Source: Acidovorax sp. Leaf191
Lineage (GTDB): Bacteria > Pseudomonadota > Gammaproteobacteria > Burkholderiales > Burkholderiaceae_C
Assembly (NCBI RefSeq): GCF_001424425.1
Contig: NZ_LMPT01000023.1
Span: 2,170 to 66,169, forward strand
Reading direction: 5' to 3'
Length of the DNA: 64,000 bases
Shown: one piece after another, positions 18,027 to 27,126 of the stretch
Position numbering within the stretch: position 1 is the first letter of the stretch
Layout: every line of letters begins with the position of its first letter
The notes under the pieces: model-generated
The model's database searches: none
What the model was told of the DNA's origin: nothing
What the model saw: only the letters and a program-made list of their open reading frames with translations
Position numbers and translations under genes: made by a program

Positions 18027-19145
18027 ATGTCACTCGGTCGCCGCGCATTGGTTCAATCCACATTACTGGCTCCGCTGTCCGTGATCGGCCGGAACGTGAG
18101 AGCTGCAGAGGTCGTCCGCATCGGCCAGACGGTCGCACTGTCGGGCAACTTCGGCGAGATGGGTGGCATGTACACCCAGGGCATCAAGGCCGCGTTCGAT
18201 CATGCCAACCGAGGCCGTCCGGCGCGGCAGATCGAGCTGATCACGCTCGACGACAAGCTCGACGGCCCGGCCGCCCTGACCAATGCCAAGCGGTTGGTGG
18301 AGCAGGAAAAGGTGGCCGCGATCATCGGCGTGGCCGGCACGGGCGTGGCCAAGGCCGTGATGCCGTACTGCGAGGAAAAGCGGGTGCCGCTCTTTGCGCT
18401 GACCGGCGACGACAGCGTGCGCAAAATCAAGCAGGAGTTCACATTCTTCTCGTGCGCCAGCTACGGCGACGAGGTCAGGAACATGGTGCGGCATGGCGCC
18501 ACCATCTCGCACAAGAGCGTGTTCGTGGTGCACACCGACGTGCCCGCAGGCGCTTCGTGGGTCGACAGTGCGCGCCTGTCAGCGCAGGACAACAAGCTCG
18601 AATTCAAAGGCTCGATCGCTGCGGCGCCCGATGGCTCCAATGCCGACGCGGTGCTCAAAGCCTTCCTGGATTCTCGGGCGAGTTTTCTGGTGATGGTGTA
18701 TGCGGGCGCGGGCGTGAAAGTCCTGCTCGAACGACTGCACCAGGCCCATGTGTTTCCCGGTTCGATCTACCTGTTGTCGCAGGGCGCGACGCCCGGGCTC
18801 GTGGATTCGGTGCGCAGCAGTGCGTCGGGGCTGATCGTGTCGCAGGTGGTGCCGAACCCGTTTTCCACCCTCAGCCCGCTGGCGCGCGACTACGACACCG
18901 CCATCGCTGCGTCGGCGGCGCCCAAGAATTACATGACCTACCAGGGGTTTTTGCTGGGCCGCGCCTTTGCTGACGCCCTGGGTAGAACCAAAGGGGCGGC
19001 CACCGCGGCCGCGGTGGCCGATGCCTTGCAGGAGGCCCCGCTGGCCTATGGCGACTACAAGCTGGACTACCGCGGCGGCAAGCGCCTCGGGACATCGTTC
19101 ACCGACATTTCGATGCTCACCCGAGACGGCCGTTTCATTTCCTGA
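18027..19145 (+). CDS. Branched-chain amino-acid-type ABC transporter substrate-binding protein
   Basis: 372 residues with an AGGAGGT ribosome-binding site nine bases before the ATG. A signal sequence (RRALVQSTLLAPLS, ending VRAAE near residue 27) leads into a LivK-type periplasmic-binding fold: RIGQTVALSGNFGEMG, then IELITLDDKLD and NAKRLVEQEKVAAIIG are characteristic. The double arginine near the start hints at Tat export but the motif is incomplete. No permease or ATPase gene is adjacent, so this is an orphan binding protein whose ligand is unknown. Confidence 0.88.
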   Translation: MSLGRRALVQSTLLAPLSVIGRNVRAAEVVRIGQTVALSGNFGEMGGMYTQGIKAAFDHANRGRPARQIELITLDDKLDGPAALTNAKRLVEQEKVAAIIGVAGTGVAKAVMPYCEEKRVPLFALTGDDSVRKIKQEFTFFSCASYGDEVRNMVRHGATISHKSVFVVHTDVPAGASWVDSARLSAQDNKLEFKGSIAAAPDGSNADAVLKAFLDSRASFLVMVYAGAGVKVLLERLHQAHVFPGSIYLLSQGATPGLVDSVRSSASGLIVSQVVPNPFSTLSPLARDYDTAIAASAAPKNYMTYQGFLLGRAFADALGRTKGAATAAAVADALQEAPLAYGDYKLDYRGGKRLGTSFTDISMLTRDGRFIS

Positions 19146-19175
19146 GACAGCCAGGGCGCCACGCGCCCGGCGCGG

Positions 19176-20162
19176 TCAATCCACCTTGGCGCCCGACGCC
19201 TTCACGACCTGCTGGTACTTGGCGCGCTCCGCGGCCATGAAGCTGTCGAACTGCGCTGGCGTGGTGCTCACCGGCTCGGCCAGCAGCGCGGCGAAGCGGG
19301 TCTTGGTTTCGGGCGTGTTCAGGGCCGCCACGAAAGCCTTGTTCAGCTTGTCGATGATGGGCTTGGGCGTGGCTGCAGGCGCCACCAGGCCCCACCAGGT
19401 GTCGATGGAGAAGCCCTTGAAGGTGGCAGACAGCGGCGGCACTCCAGGCAGCGAGGGCGAGGCGTCCAGCGAGGTCACGGCCAGGGCCTTGAGCTTGCCC
19501 GCGCGGATGTTGGGCGCGGCGGCGGCCAGGTTGTCGATGTTGAAGTCCACCTCGCCGCCCAGCAGGGCCAGCTGTGCGGGGTTGGCACCGCGGTAGGGGA
19601 TGTGCAGCGCGAAGATGCCGGCGCGCTGCTTGAACATCTCGCCCGCCAGGTGGCCCGCGCTGCCGTTGCCGCCGCTGCCGTAGTTGAGCTTGGCCGGGTT
19701 GGCCTTGGCGTAGGCGATCAGGTCGGCCACGGTGTGGATCTTGAGCTGCTCGGCCTTGGCGGCGTTGATGACCAGCACGTTGGGCACGCGCACCATCTGC
19801 GTGATGCCCGCAAAGTCCTTGGCGGCGTCGTACGGCATCTTGGTGTACAGCCAGGGGTTGACGGCGTGCGTGGCGGTGGCGGAGATGCCGATGGTCAGGC
19901 CGTCCGGCGCGGCCTTGGCGATGGCGTCGGCACCGATGTTGCCGCCCGCGCCGCCTTTGTTGTCGATGATCACGGTGCCCAGCGAGTCGCGCACGCGCTC
20001 GGCCAGCGCACGGGCCGTCACGTCGATGGGGCCGCCCGCTGCGTAGGGCACGATCAGCCGGATGGGCTGGCCCGAGTCCTGCGCGAGCGCGACGTGGGAG
20101 GAGAAAGCCGCGGTGAGGGCGGCGCTGGCGATGAGGATGTTTCTGCGGTTCATGGATGCCAT
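19176..20162 (-). CDS. Bug-family tripartite tricarboxylate transporter substrate-binding protein
   Basis: 328 residues (or 325 from the ATG at 20153). Signal peptide NRRNILIASAALTAAFSSHVALA, then the family segments IRLIVPYAAGGPIDVTAR, VIIDNKGGAGGNIGADAIAKA and DGLTIGI. Bug proteins bind carboxylates in the periplasm and are hugely expanded in Comamonadaceae; some signal to a sensor kinase rather than feed a transporter. No TctA/TctB membrane genes are nearby. It lies 58 bp downstream of the response regulator on the same strand, so a sensing partnership with that two-component system is plausible. Confidence 0.93.
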   Translation of the reverse strand: MASMNRRNILIASAALTAAFSSHVALAQDSGQPIRLIVPYAAGGPIDVTARALAERVRDSLGTVIIDNKGGAGGNIGADAIAKAAPDGLTIGISATATHAVNPWLYTKMPYDAAKDFAGITQMVRVPNVLVINAAKAEQLKIHTVADLIAYAKANPAKLNYGSGGNGSAGHLAGEMFKQRAGIFALHIPYRGANPAQLALLGGEVDFNIDNLAAAAPNIRAGKLKALAVTSLDASPSLPGVPPLSATFKGFSIDTWWGLVAPAATPKPIIDKLNKAFVAALNTPETKTRFAALLAEPVSTTPAQFDSFMAAERAKYQQVVKASGAKVD

Positions 20163-20174
20163 TGTGCAAAAAAA

Positions 20175-20192
20175 TCGTAAGAAGGCTTACGA
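20175..20192 (-). promoter_or_regulatory. Perfect dyad before the Bug gene, operator or attenuator
   Basis: TCGTAAG and CTTACGA are separated by four bases in the 58-bp gap between the response-regulator stop and the Bug start. Read on the minus strand, the dyad is followed at once by a run of seven T residues, so it could form a weak terminator/attenuator as well as a binding site for the adjacent response regulator. Confidence 0.5.
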
Positions 20193-20220
20193 AAACCTTC
20201 GGGTGGGGCGTTCTTTGGGG

Positions 20221-20910
20221 TCAGGACGGGGTCCTGGAGAGCCCCAGGTCCTCGACCAGCATGCCCAATTCGTGCGACGAGCGGATGTCCAGCTTGAGAA
20301 AGATGGCCGAGCGGTGCGTGTCCACGGTGCGTGGGTCGATGGGGCGCTCCGGGTCGCGCTGGGCCATGGCGCGGGCGGCCTCCTTGCTGCTGATGCCGGT
20401 GGCCAGCAGGCGCGCCACCTCCTGCTGGCGGGGGCTCAGGGCGTTCCACCGCTCCAGCAGCAACGCGTGCCGCTGCGTGTGGGCAGCCACTTCCTCTGAC
20501 AGGGTCGCGGCGCGGTGCACTGCCGCCAGCAGGGTGGCTTCGTCGCAGGGCTTTTCCAGCCAGTCCACGGCACCTTGCTTGACGGCGGCCACGGCCGAGG
20601 CCAGTTCGCCGTGCGCGGACAGGAACACCGTCTTGAGCACGGTGCCCCGCTGGCGCATGGCGTCAAAGACCTGCAGCCCGCTCATGCCGTCCATGCGCAG
20701 GTCCAGCAGCACGCAGCCCGGGCGCGACAGGTCGGCGCGGGCCAGAAAGTCGGCCCCGCTCTCGAAAGGCTCGGCCACATGGCCCCCGGCCAGCAGCAGC
20801 GCGGCGAGCGAATGGCGCACGCCTTCGTCGTCGTCCACGATGTAGACATGGAATGCCGGTGCTTCGGGGGTTGCCGTGGTGGTAGTGGTGGTGACGTGGT
20901 GGTCGATCAT
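20221..20910 (-). CDS. FixJ/TtrR-type response regulator
   Basis: 229 residues. The receiver domain has the acidic pocket YIVDDDE (23-29), phospho-acceptor Asp70 in CVLLDLRMDG and the conserved lysine in DWLEKPCDE. A LuxR/FixJ-type helix-turn-helix follows (about 155-220: LSPRQQEVARLLATG ... TVDTHRSAIFLKL). A threonine/histidine-rich leader precedes the domain. Its ATG overlaps the stop of the histidine kinase by four bases, so the two are translationally coupled, and the Bug gene follows. Confidence 0.93.
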   Translation of the reverse strand: MIDHHVTTTTTTATPEAPAFHVYIVDDDEGVRHSLAALLLAGGHVAEPFESGADFLARADLSRPGCVLLDLRMDGMSGLQVFDAMRQRGTVLKTVFLSAHGELASAVAAVKQGAVDWLEKPCDEATLLAAVHRAATLSEEVAAHTQRHALLLERWNALSPRQQEVARLLATGISSKEAARAMAQRDPERPIDPRTVDTHRSAIFLKLDIRSSHELGMLVEDLGLSRTPS

Positions 20911-23072
20911 GGCGATTCGTTGGGCAGGAGCGCGGTGTGCAGGGGAAGCCGGATCTCGAAGACTGCGCCGCCGCCCTCGCGGTTGCGGGCCAGCAGCTCG
21001 CCCCCCATGCTCTCGACGATGGAGCGGCAGATGTTCAGGCCCAGCCCCAGGCCGTCGGAGCGGGTGGTGAAGAAGGGTTCGAACAGGCGGTCGGCGATTT
21101 CAGGCGCCAGGCCCGGCCCGCGGTCCAGCACCTGCAGGGACGCGCGGCCCGTTTCGGTGGTGGTGCGCAGCAGCAACTCGTGCCCCGCACGCGGCGCGGC
21201 ATGCGACTGCATGGCCTGCAGTGCGTTCAGGCCCAGGTTCAGCACCACCTGTTCCAGCAGCACGCGGTCGGCGCTCACCTGCACCGGCCCGTGGGCCAGG
21301 TCCAGCCGCACGGCCACGCCGTGCCGGCGGGCCTCGGCGCGCAGCAGCAGGGCCAGGGACTGGTCCACCGCGGCGTTCAGGTCGCAGGGCTCGCGCGCCT
21401 CGGGGTGCTGCCGCACCCAGCGGCGGATGCGGCCCACGATGTCGGCCGCGCGCAGTGCCTGGGCCGAGAGGGCGGCCAGGGTATCGTTCAGCAGCTCGGC
21501 CTTGCCCTGTGCTGCGAGCGACTTGGCGGCGGCCGCGTAGTTGACCAGGGCCGCCAGCGGCTGGTTGAGCTCGTGCGCCAGGGTGGACGCCATCTCGCCC
21601 ACGGTGATCACGCGCTGCACGCGCTGCAGTTGGGCTTCGCGCTGCTGCTGCTGTTCTTCGGCCCGCTTTTGCGCGGTGATGTCCACCACCGAGCTCATCC
21701 AGCCGATATGGTGGCCGCTGCCGTCGATGAGCCGCGTGGTGTAGAACATGGTGTGCACGTCCGAGCCGTTGCGGTGCCGCAGCCGGTTCTCGCGGCCCTG
21801 GGGCGATGCCTTGCCGGCCTGCACCGTGTCCACGTCGTTCCAGTGGCGGTCCAGGTCGTCGGGGTGCCAGTAGGGGTAGGGCGGCCGTTGGCCGATGAGC
21901 TCGGCGGCCGTGTAGCCCACCATGTCGCACATGGCGGCGTTCACATAGACGATGCGGCCTTCCAGGTCGCGTGCCCGCATGCCCACCAGCAGCGAGTCTT
22001 CCATCGACTGGCGGAACGCCTGGGCTTGCTGCAGCGCGTGGGTGCGTTCGTGCACCCGCTGCTCCAGCTCGATGCGCGCCTGGCGATTCTCGGCCAAACG
22101 CCGCTCGCGCAGTTGCCAGTAGAGCGCGCCCAGCACCAGCAGGCCCGACGCCAGGCTGGCCAGCGCCCAGGCCTGCTGGCGGGCCGCAGCCACCACCTTG
22201 CTGTCGGCCGTGATGGTCAGCGACCAGCCCAGGTCGGGCAGGGGCTCCTCGTAGGCCAAGTAGTCCTTGCCAGTGTCCGGCACGCGCAGTTGCCCGCCGG
22301 GCTGGTCGGCAGGCAGCTCCAGCTTCCAGGGCACCGGCTCTGGCGACCATTGCGCGCCGTACTGCTCGTCGTGCTGCACCTGCCGCACCGCGTCGTGCGG
22401 CAACGGCCGAGTGGTCTTATAGAGCCAGGGCGCCACCGACCCGAGGAACACGATGCCACGCTCGTCGGCCACGAACACCGGGTCCCGCAGCTGCGACCAG
22501 GTGTCCACGATGGGCTGCATGCGCACCTTGACGGCCACCACGCCGATCACCTTGCCGTCGGCCTGCTGAACGGGCGCGGATGCGAACAGACCAGGTTCGC
22601 CGGTGGTTTTGCCCACGCCGTAGAAGCGGCCCGTCAGGCCATGGAGCGCGTCGCGAAAATACGGGCGGTTGCCGTAGTTCTGGTCGACGAAACTGCTCGG
22701 GGTGTCCCAGTTGCTCGACGCCAGGGTCATGCCCTGGGCATCCATCACGTACAGCGTGTCGGAGCCCGCGCGGGTGTTGACGGTCTGCAGATAGGCGTTG
22801 GCAGCCTCGCGCACCTGCGGCGAACTGGGGTTGCGCAGCAACTGCGCCACCAGCGGCTGCTGCGCGGCGGTGAAGGGCAGGTAGCTGTAACGCGTGGCCA
22901 CGCCCCGCAGCGCCAGCGCCTGCACTTCGGCCGAGCGGCGCAGGTTGTCCCATTGGCTATCGAGCTCATTGCGCGTGGCCCATTCCCCGGCCCCCAGCAC
23001 CATCAGCACGGCCACGCACAGAACCGTGACCGTGGAGCCCGCGCCCTGCAGCGCACGGCGCAGCCTGGTCAT
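20907..23072 (-). CDS. DctB-like membrane histidine kinase with PAS domain
   Basis: About 721 residues. A first membrane helix (about 12-30) and a second (about 280-300) bracket a periplasmic Cache-type sensor with NYGNRPYFRDAL and VVAVKVRMQPI. A coiled segment and PAS domain follow (VNAAMCDMVGYTAAELIGQ), then the H-box LAHELNQPLAALVNYA, N-box LNLGLNALQAM and G-boxes DRGPGLAP and GLGLGLNICRSI. It senses an extracytoplasmic signal, by family probably a carboxylate, and phosphorylates the overlapping response regulator. An upstream in-frame start at 23168 is possible but adds a non-membrane leader. Confidence 0.92.
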   Translation of the reverse strand: MTRLRRALQGAGSTVTVLCVAVLMVLGAGEWATRNELDSQWDNLRRSAEVQALALRGVATRYSYLPFTAAQQPLVAQLLRNPSSPQVREAANAYLQTVNTRAGSDTLYVMDAQGMTLASSNWDTPSSFVDQNYGNRPYFRDALHGLTGRFYGVGKTTGEPGLFASAPVQQADGKVIGVVAVKVRMQPIVDTWSQLRDPVFVADERGIVFLGSVAPWLYKTTRPLPHDAVRQVQHDEQYGAQWSPEPVPWKLELPADQPGGQLRVPDTGKDYLAYEEPLPDLGWSLTITADSKVVAAARQQAWALASLASGLLVLGALYWQLRERRLAENRQARIELEQRVHERTHALQQAQAFRQSMEDSLLVGMRARDLEGRIVYVNAAMCDMVGYTAAELIGQRPPYPYWHPDDLDRHWNDVDTVQAGKASPQGRENRLRHRNGSDVHTMFYTTRLIDGSGHHIGWMSSVVDITAQKRAEEQQQQREAQLQRVQRVITVGEMASTLAHELNQPLAALVNYAAAAKSLAAQGKAELLNDTLAALSAQALRAADIVGRIRRWVRQHPEAREPCDLNAAVDQSLALLLRAEARRHGVAVRLDLAHGPVQVSADRVLLEQVVLNLGLNALQAMQSHAAPRAGHELLLRTTTETGRASLQVLDRGPGLAPEIADRLFEPFFTTRSDGLGLGLNICRSIVESMGGELLARNREGGGAVFEIRLPLHTALLPNESP

Positions 23073-23207
23073 TTCAATGGTCCACGGTGTTGCTCGACAG
23101 CATCCCCGGCCCGAGAAACGGGCACGGCCCGGGCCAGTGCACCCGTGGATCTGGCTGCGCCAGTCCACCGAGTGCGTCCCCCCTCGGGAGGGAAGGCGCG
23201 CAACGCC

Positions 23208-24278
23208 TCAGGGGGGCGTCCCATGCTTGTCGGCTTCGGACGTAAAAGAGTCCGCATAGAACTCTTCGGGCGGCAGGCCGCGGTGCGCGCTGTAGCTGTC
23301 GCGCGCAGACTCGACCACGATGGGCGCGCCGCAGGCATACACCTGGTGGCCCGAGAGGTCGGCGAAATCATCGAGCACGGCCTGGTGCACAAAGCCCGTG
23401 CGGCCCGTCCAGCCGTCGTCGGGCTCTGCGTCCGACACCACGGGCACATAGGTCAGGTGCGGCATCTCGGCCGCGCGGGCCAACACCCAGTCGTGCATGT
23501 ACAAATCGCCCGGACGGCGCCCGCCCCAGTAGAGCACCGTGGGGCGGGTGATGGCCTTGAACTGCATGTGCTCGATGAGCGCCTTGATGGGCGCAAAGCC
23601 CGTGCCCGATGCCAGCAGCACGATGGGGCGGTCGGAGTCCTCGCGCAGGAAGAAGCTGCCGAACGGGCCTTCGACCCGCAGGATTTCCTTTTCCTTCATC
23701 GCGCCGAACACGTGGTCGGTGAACTTGCCGCCCGCCATGTGGCGGATGTGCAGCTCCACGCCGGGCGCCTCGGCCTGCGTGTGCGGCGCGTTGGCCATCG
23801 AGTACGCACGGCGCGCGCCGTCGCGCAGGATGAATTCAATGTACTGGCCCGCGTGGTAGCGGAAGGTGTCGGCCGCGGGCAGCTGCAGGCGCACCTGCAT
23901 CACGTCGTGAGATGCCTTGGTGAGGGTGGACACGCGCACCGGCATCTTCTTGATGGGGTAGGCGCTCTCGTCGGTGACCTGGCGCGACTCCAGCACCACG
24001 TCGGTCAGCGGCTCGGCGCAGCAGGTCAGCACCAGGCCGGCGGCCTCTTCGTCGGCCGTGAGCGCCTTGGACTGGTGTTCGCCATGGTGCACGGCACCGC
24101 TGATCTTCTTGCACTTGCACGAGCCGCAGGCGCCGTCCTTGCAGCCATAGGGCAGGCCCACGCCGCTGCGGATGGCGCCGGCCAGGATGGCTTCGCCGGC
24201 GTTGGCGGTGAAAGCGCGGCCGCTGGGCTGGACGGTGATCTGGAAGGCTCTGGGGCTCGCGGTCTCGGCGCTGGTCAT
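23208..24278 (-). CDS. 2Fe-2S flavin reductase, CDP-6-deoxy-3,4-glucoseen reductase-like
   Basis: About 356 residues from the ATG at 24278, chosen because AAGGA precedes it; a GTG 11 codons upstream is an alternative. The N-terminal plant-type ferredoxin domain has cysteines 46, 51, 54 and 86 (YGCKDGACGSCKC ... LTCCAEP). The FAD-binding RRAYSMANAP and NAD-binding LASGTGFAPIKAL motifs follow. Burkholderiales homologues are usually called AscD/RfbI, but no dideoxysugar genes are near, so it is better seen as an NAD(P)H electron-transfer reductase of unknown partner. Confidence 0.85.
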   Translation of the reverse strand: MTSAETASPRAFQITVQPSGRAFTANAGEAILAGAIRSGVGLPYGCKDGACGSCKCKKISGAVHHGEHQSKALTADEEAAGLVLTCCAEPLTDVVLESRQVTDESAYPIKKMPVRVSTLTKASHDVMQVRLQLPAADTFRYHAGQYIEFILRDGARRAYSMANAPHTQAEAPGVELHIRHMAGGKFTDHVFGAMKEKEILRVEGPFGSFFLREDSDRPIVLLASGTGFAPIKALIEHMQFKAITRPTVLYWGGRRPGDLYMHDWVLARAAEMPHLTYVPVVSDAEPDDGWTGRTGFVHQAVLDDFADLSGHQVYACGAPIVVESARDSYSAHRGLPPEEFYADSFTSEADKHGTPP

Positions 24279-24357
24279 CTTGTGGGTATCCTTGGGAACG
24301 TACTTCTTCACAAACCGGTGTTCTTCGCATTCACCCGGCTGAGTAAACGGACCGATT

Positions 24358-25302
24358 TTGCCTTCAAACCAAAACCCCCTTGGCGCCCTGCCGGCGCGTT
24401 TTCGCCGCGAGCGCCTGCTGATCGTGGGCTGCGGTGACGTGGGTCAACGCGTGGCGCGCCAACTGCACACCGGCCCCGGCGCGGGGCGCATGCAGGTGCT
24501 GGCGCTCACGTCGAGCCCCGAGCGCACCGCGGCCTTGCGCGCCCAGGGCATTCGCCCGCTGCGCGGCAACCTGGACGACCCGGCCACGCTCCGGCGACTG
24601 TCGGGCATTGCCACGCGGGTGTTGCACCTGGCGCCGCCACCCGGTGAAGGTGCTGGCGGCCGAGGTTGGTGGCGTGATCCCCGCACGGTGGCCCTGGCCC
24701 GCGCACTGCGCCTGCGCAGCCTGCCCACATCGCTGGTGTATGCATCCACCACCGGCGTGTACGGCGACTGCGGCGGTGCCCTGGTGCCGGAGACCCGGGC
24801 CGTGGCCCCCGGCACGCCACGCGCGCAGCGGCGCGTGAATGCCGAGCGGGCAGTGCGCCACCTGGGCCGTTCGGGCGTGCGGGCCAGCGTGCTGCGCATT
24901 CCGGGCATCTACGCCCCCGACCGCGAAGGTGGCACGCCCGAAGCCCGCCTGCGCCGCGGCACCCCGGTGCTGGTGCCCGAGGACGACGTGTTCACCAACC
25001 ACATCCATGCCGACGACCTGGCGCGCGCCTGCCTGGCCGCCCTGTGGCGCGGCCGACCGCAGCGCATCTACAACGTGAGCGACCAGACGGAGCTCAAGAT
25101 GGGCGACTACTTCGACCTGGCGGCCGACCTGTACGGCCTGCCGCGCCCGGCGCGCGTGGCGCGCAGCGCCGCGCAGGAACAACTGTCGGTGATGCTGCTG
25201 AGCTTCATGAGCGAATCGCGCCGGCTTTACAACCGGCGCATGCGCCAGGAGCTGGGGCTGGTGTTGCGCTACCCGACGGTGGCCGAGGGCCTGCGCGGGT
25301 AG
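24358..25302 (+). CDS. NAD-dependent epimerase/dehydratase-like protein (YeeZ type)
   Basis: 314 residues from a TTG start. The Rossmann motif is RLLIVGCGDVGQRVARQL, which is the G-x-G-x-x-G form of the YeeZ-like extended SDR group; SLVYASTTGVYGDCGG supplies the serine and tyrosine of the active-site region, with the lysine expected later replaced by RRVNAERAV. The molecular substrate is unknown. It is divergent from the 2Fe-2S reductase with a gap of under 80 bp. The start codon is uncertain because no clear ribosome-binding site is seen. Confidence 0.78.
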   Translation: MPSNQNPLGALPARFRRERLLIVGCGDVGQRVARQLHTGPGAGRMQVLALTSSPERTAALRAQGIRPLRGNLDDPATLRRLSGIATRVLHLAPPPGEGAGGRGWWRDPRTVALARALRLRSLPTSLVYASTTGVYGDCGGALVPETRAVAPGTPRAQRRVNAERAVRHLGRSGVRASVLRIPGIYAPDREGGTPEARLRRGTPVLVPEDDVFTNHIHADDLARACLAALWRGRPQRIYNVSDQTELKMGDYFDLAADLYGLPRPARVARSAAQEQLSVMLLSFMSESRRLYNRRMRQELGLVLRYPTVAEGLRG

Positions 25303-25363
25303 TGCGCCCGCCGGTCCGGCGCAGAGGGGGTGGGCCCGGGGCGCGGTAGCCCTCAGGCCAGCT

Positions 25364-26071
25364 TCAGCAGGGCGCCTGTCCGCCGTTCGAGCGGCACACG
25401 CCGCCCGGTCCGGGGAAGCGCCCGGGGCCTGCGCGGGGATAGCTGTTGCCCTGGTTGTCGGTGCACCGGAAGTCACCGCACTGCGTGAGGCGCGGCGGGG
25501 CCTGGGGTGCAGGGTACACCGGCGGATAGCGTGGGGGCACCACCACCACGCGGGGCTGGTTGGCGCGGGCCTTTTCCACTTCGGCATAGCCTTGGGGGCC
25601 CAGGCAGTCCAGGTCCACCTGCCGCTGCGCGGCCTCCAGGCGCACGTCCTGCTCGTAGGTGGATCGCGACAAGCCGGATGCCACCAGGTCCAGGTTGCGC
25701 CGCGAGCGCGCGCACTCGGCGGAGCGGGCGTAGTCTTGGGGTTGCGGAGCGGCTGCAGCGTTCTGCGCTGCCTTCGCACGGTCGCGCTCTGCGGCCCGCC
25801 GGGCGTCGGTTTCAGCAGAAAGAGCTTCGGACTGCAGGCGCTGCTGCTTGCGCTCCAGCGCTTCGGCCGCCAGTTCGCGTTCCTGCTGCAACTCTTGCGG
25901 AGTCTTGCGCGCTTCGACCTCACGCGCTGCCGTGCCGCCAGCACATTCTCCGTCGGTGTAGGTCACCTTGCCGGTGCGGGCGTCGGTACACCGCAGGACC
26001 TGGGCCTGAACTGCAGTACCCAGTGTGGCCGCGCACAGGCACAGCAGAAGGTGATGCAGGCGGATCGTCAT
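25364..26071 (-). CDS. Secreted DUF4124 domain protein
   Basis: 235 residues. Signal peptide (LHHLLLCLCAATLGTAVQAQ) followed at once by a DUF4124 motif: VLRCTDARTGKVTYTDGECAGG. The middle is a charged helical region rich in Glu, Gln, Arg and Ala (about 50-105), likely a coiled coil. The tail is proline/glycine-rich with four more cysteines, perhaps disulphide-bonded. DUF4124 proteins are periplasmic and common in beta-proteobacteria, and their role is not known. Confidence 0.8.
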   Translation of the reverse strand: MTIRLHHLLLCLCAATLGTAVQAQVLRCTDARTGKVTYTDGECAGGTAAREVEARKTPQELQQERELAAEALERKQQRLQSEALSAETDARRAAERDRAKAAQNAAAAPQPQDYARSAECARSRRNLDLVASGLSRSTYEQDVRLEAAQRQVDLDCLGPQGYAEVEKARANQPRVVVVPPRYPPVYPAPQAPPRLTQCGDFRCTDNQGNSYPRAGPGRFPGPGGVCRSNGGQAPC

Positions 26072-26249
26072 GGCGGTGACCTGTAAAAGGCGAAGAGGGT
26101 GTGCAGATTTTCACTCTGAATCGGCCAAGGTGACATGGTCCACCAGGAGCATCGGCCTTGCCTCAGCCATGAGCCAGGGTGCTGCCGTGCGAGGACTGGG
26201 GCACCTTGGCAGGCGGGCGCTTGTGTATGGCGCCGCCTGGCTCAACGCA

Positions 26250-26801
26250 TCAAGGCTTGTCAGGGTTGTTGATGCCCTGGCGTGCACGCCAGTCACCAGG
26301 GGCTGGCGTGTAGCTGTCGGGTGCCATGCGGCCGGGGCGGGACTCGCGGTTGCGGCGATCTTCGGCGGCGCGGCGGTCACGCTCGGCCTGCTCGCGGATC
26401 GCCTGGTCACGGTCGCGCTGGCGGCGGTCGGCATCGCGGGCCTGCTGGTCGCGGCGGTCGCGGGCTGCGCGTTCACGCTCGGCACGGTCCCGTTCGCGTT
26501 CACGTTCCATGCGCTCACGGTCGCGTTCTCGGTCACGCCAGTCGCTGCGGTTGCGGTCACGCTCCCAGCGGTCGTCGCGGTCGCGCCCGCCGTAGTAGAT
26601 GGCCGCGGGTGGTGCGGAGTAAGCGGGGTACGCAGGGTAGACCGGCGGCGGGCTCGAATAGACGGGCTGCGAGTTGTAGATGTAGCCCGGTTGCTGCTGG
26701 TAGGCGGGCTCGTAGTACGGGTCGCCCGGGACAGTGGCGCACCCGGTCGCTGCGGCGCCCAGGACCGCGATGGAAATGATGCGGGCGAATGTGTTTTTCA
26801 T
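26250..26801 (-). CDS. Putative lipoprotein with Arg/Asp/Glu low-complexity repeat
   Basis: 183 residues from the ATG at 26801. The signal ends in the lipobox-like ATGC, giving a lipid-anchored cysteine near residue 21. A tyrosine/proline-rich spacer follows (YQQQPGYIYNSQPVY), then about 90 residues almost wholly of Arg, Asp and Glu in RDR/RER patterns, which would form a highly charged helix. The C-terminal tail is PDSYTPAPGDWRARQGI. No family function is known to me. The repeat composition makes overlapping frames on the other strand look open; those are not genes. Confidence 0.72.
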   Translation of the reverse strand: MKNTFARIISIAVLGAAATGCATVPGDPYYEPAYQQQPGYIYNSQPVYSSPPPVYPAYPAYSAPPAAIYYGGRDRDDRWERDRNRSDWRDRERDRERMERERERDRAERERAARDRRDQQARDADRRQRDRDQAIREQAERDRRAAEDRRNRESRPGRMAPDSYTPAPGDWRARQGINNPDKP

Positions 26802-27027
26802 ACTGTTCAGACCCCCGGCAGGGCGTGGGCGTTCCGACCTGCTCGTAAAGCCCCCGAAAAGCACCCCGGCGGGGTGTTACAAATTCGCGGACTGCGTGTT
26901 CACGCGTTGTAACTTTAGCGTTTGGAGGCGGGGTTTGGTTGACCGGACGGCGATCCTGCAGGTAGGACAGTTTCCCCTGCCGCTCGCCACAGGTTGACAG
27001 TATCGACGACGCGATCGTCAAAATGCA

Positions 27028-27064
27028 TAGCAGCCAGCGCTTGCTGGGCCAGCGCTGGCTGCTA
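27028..27064. repeat. Dispersed hairpin repeat, copy 2, perfect 14-bp stem
   Basis: TAGCAGCCAGCGCT (27028-27041) is exactly mirrored by AGCGCTGGCTGCTA (27051-27064) around a nine-base loop. It lies 62 bp beyond the stop of cheV. The AGCGCTTG core links it to the copies near 17541, 31061, 42217 and 47447. Read from cheV the stem is followed by only four T residues, so termination is possible but weak. The remainder of 26802-27126 shows no gene. Confidence 0.75.
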
Positions 27065-27126
27065 GAAACGCCTGAAGTGAGAGTCCGGCCGGCCGCAAAA
27101 GTGCGCCGGACGGCACACGCCGATCT

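Noticed and set aside
20937..24437. A 1166-codon open frame on the plus strand
   Set aside because: It is antisense to the histidine kinase, the 2Fe-2S reductase and their promoter. The product is a His/Gln/Val/Gly-rich sequence typical of a GC-rich shadow frame, and the minus-strand genes have clear domains.
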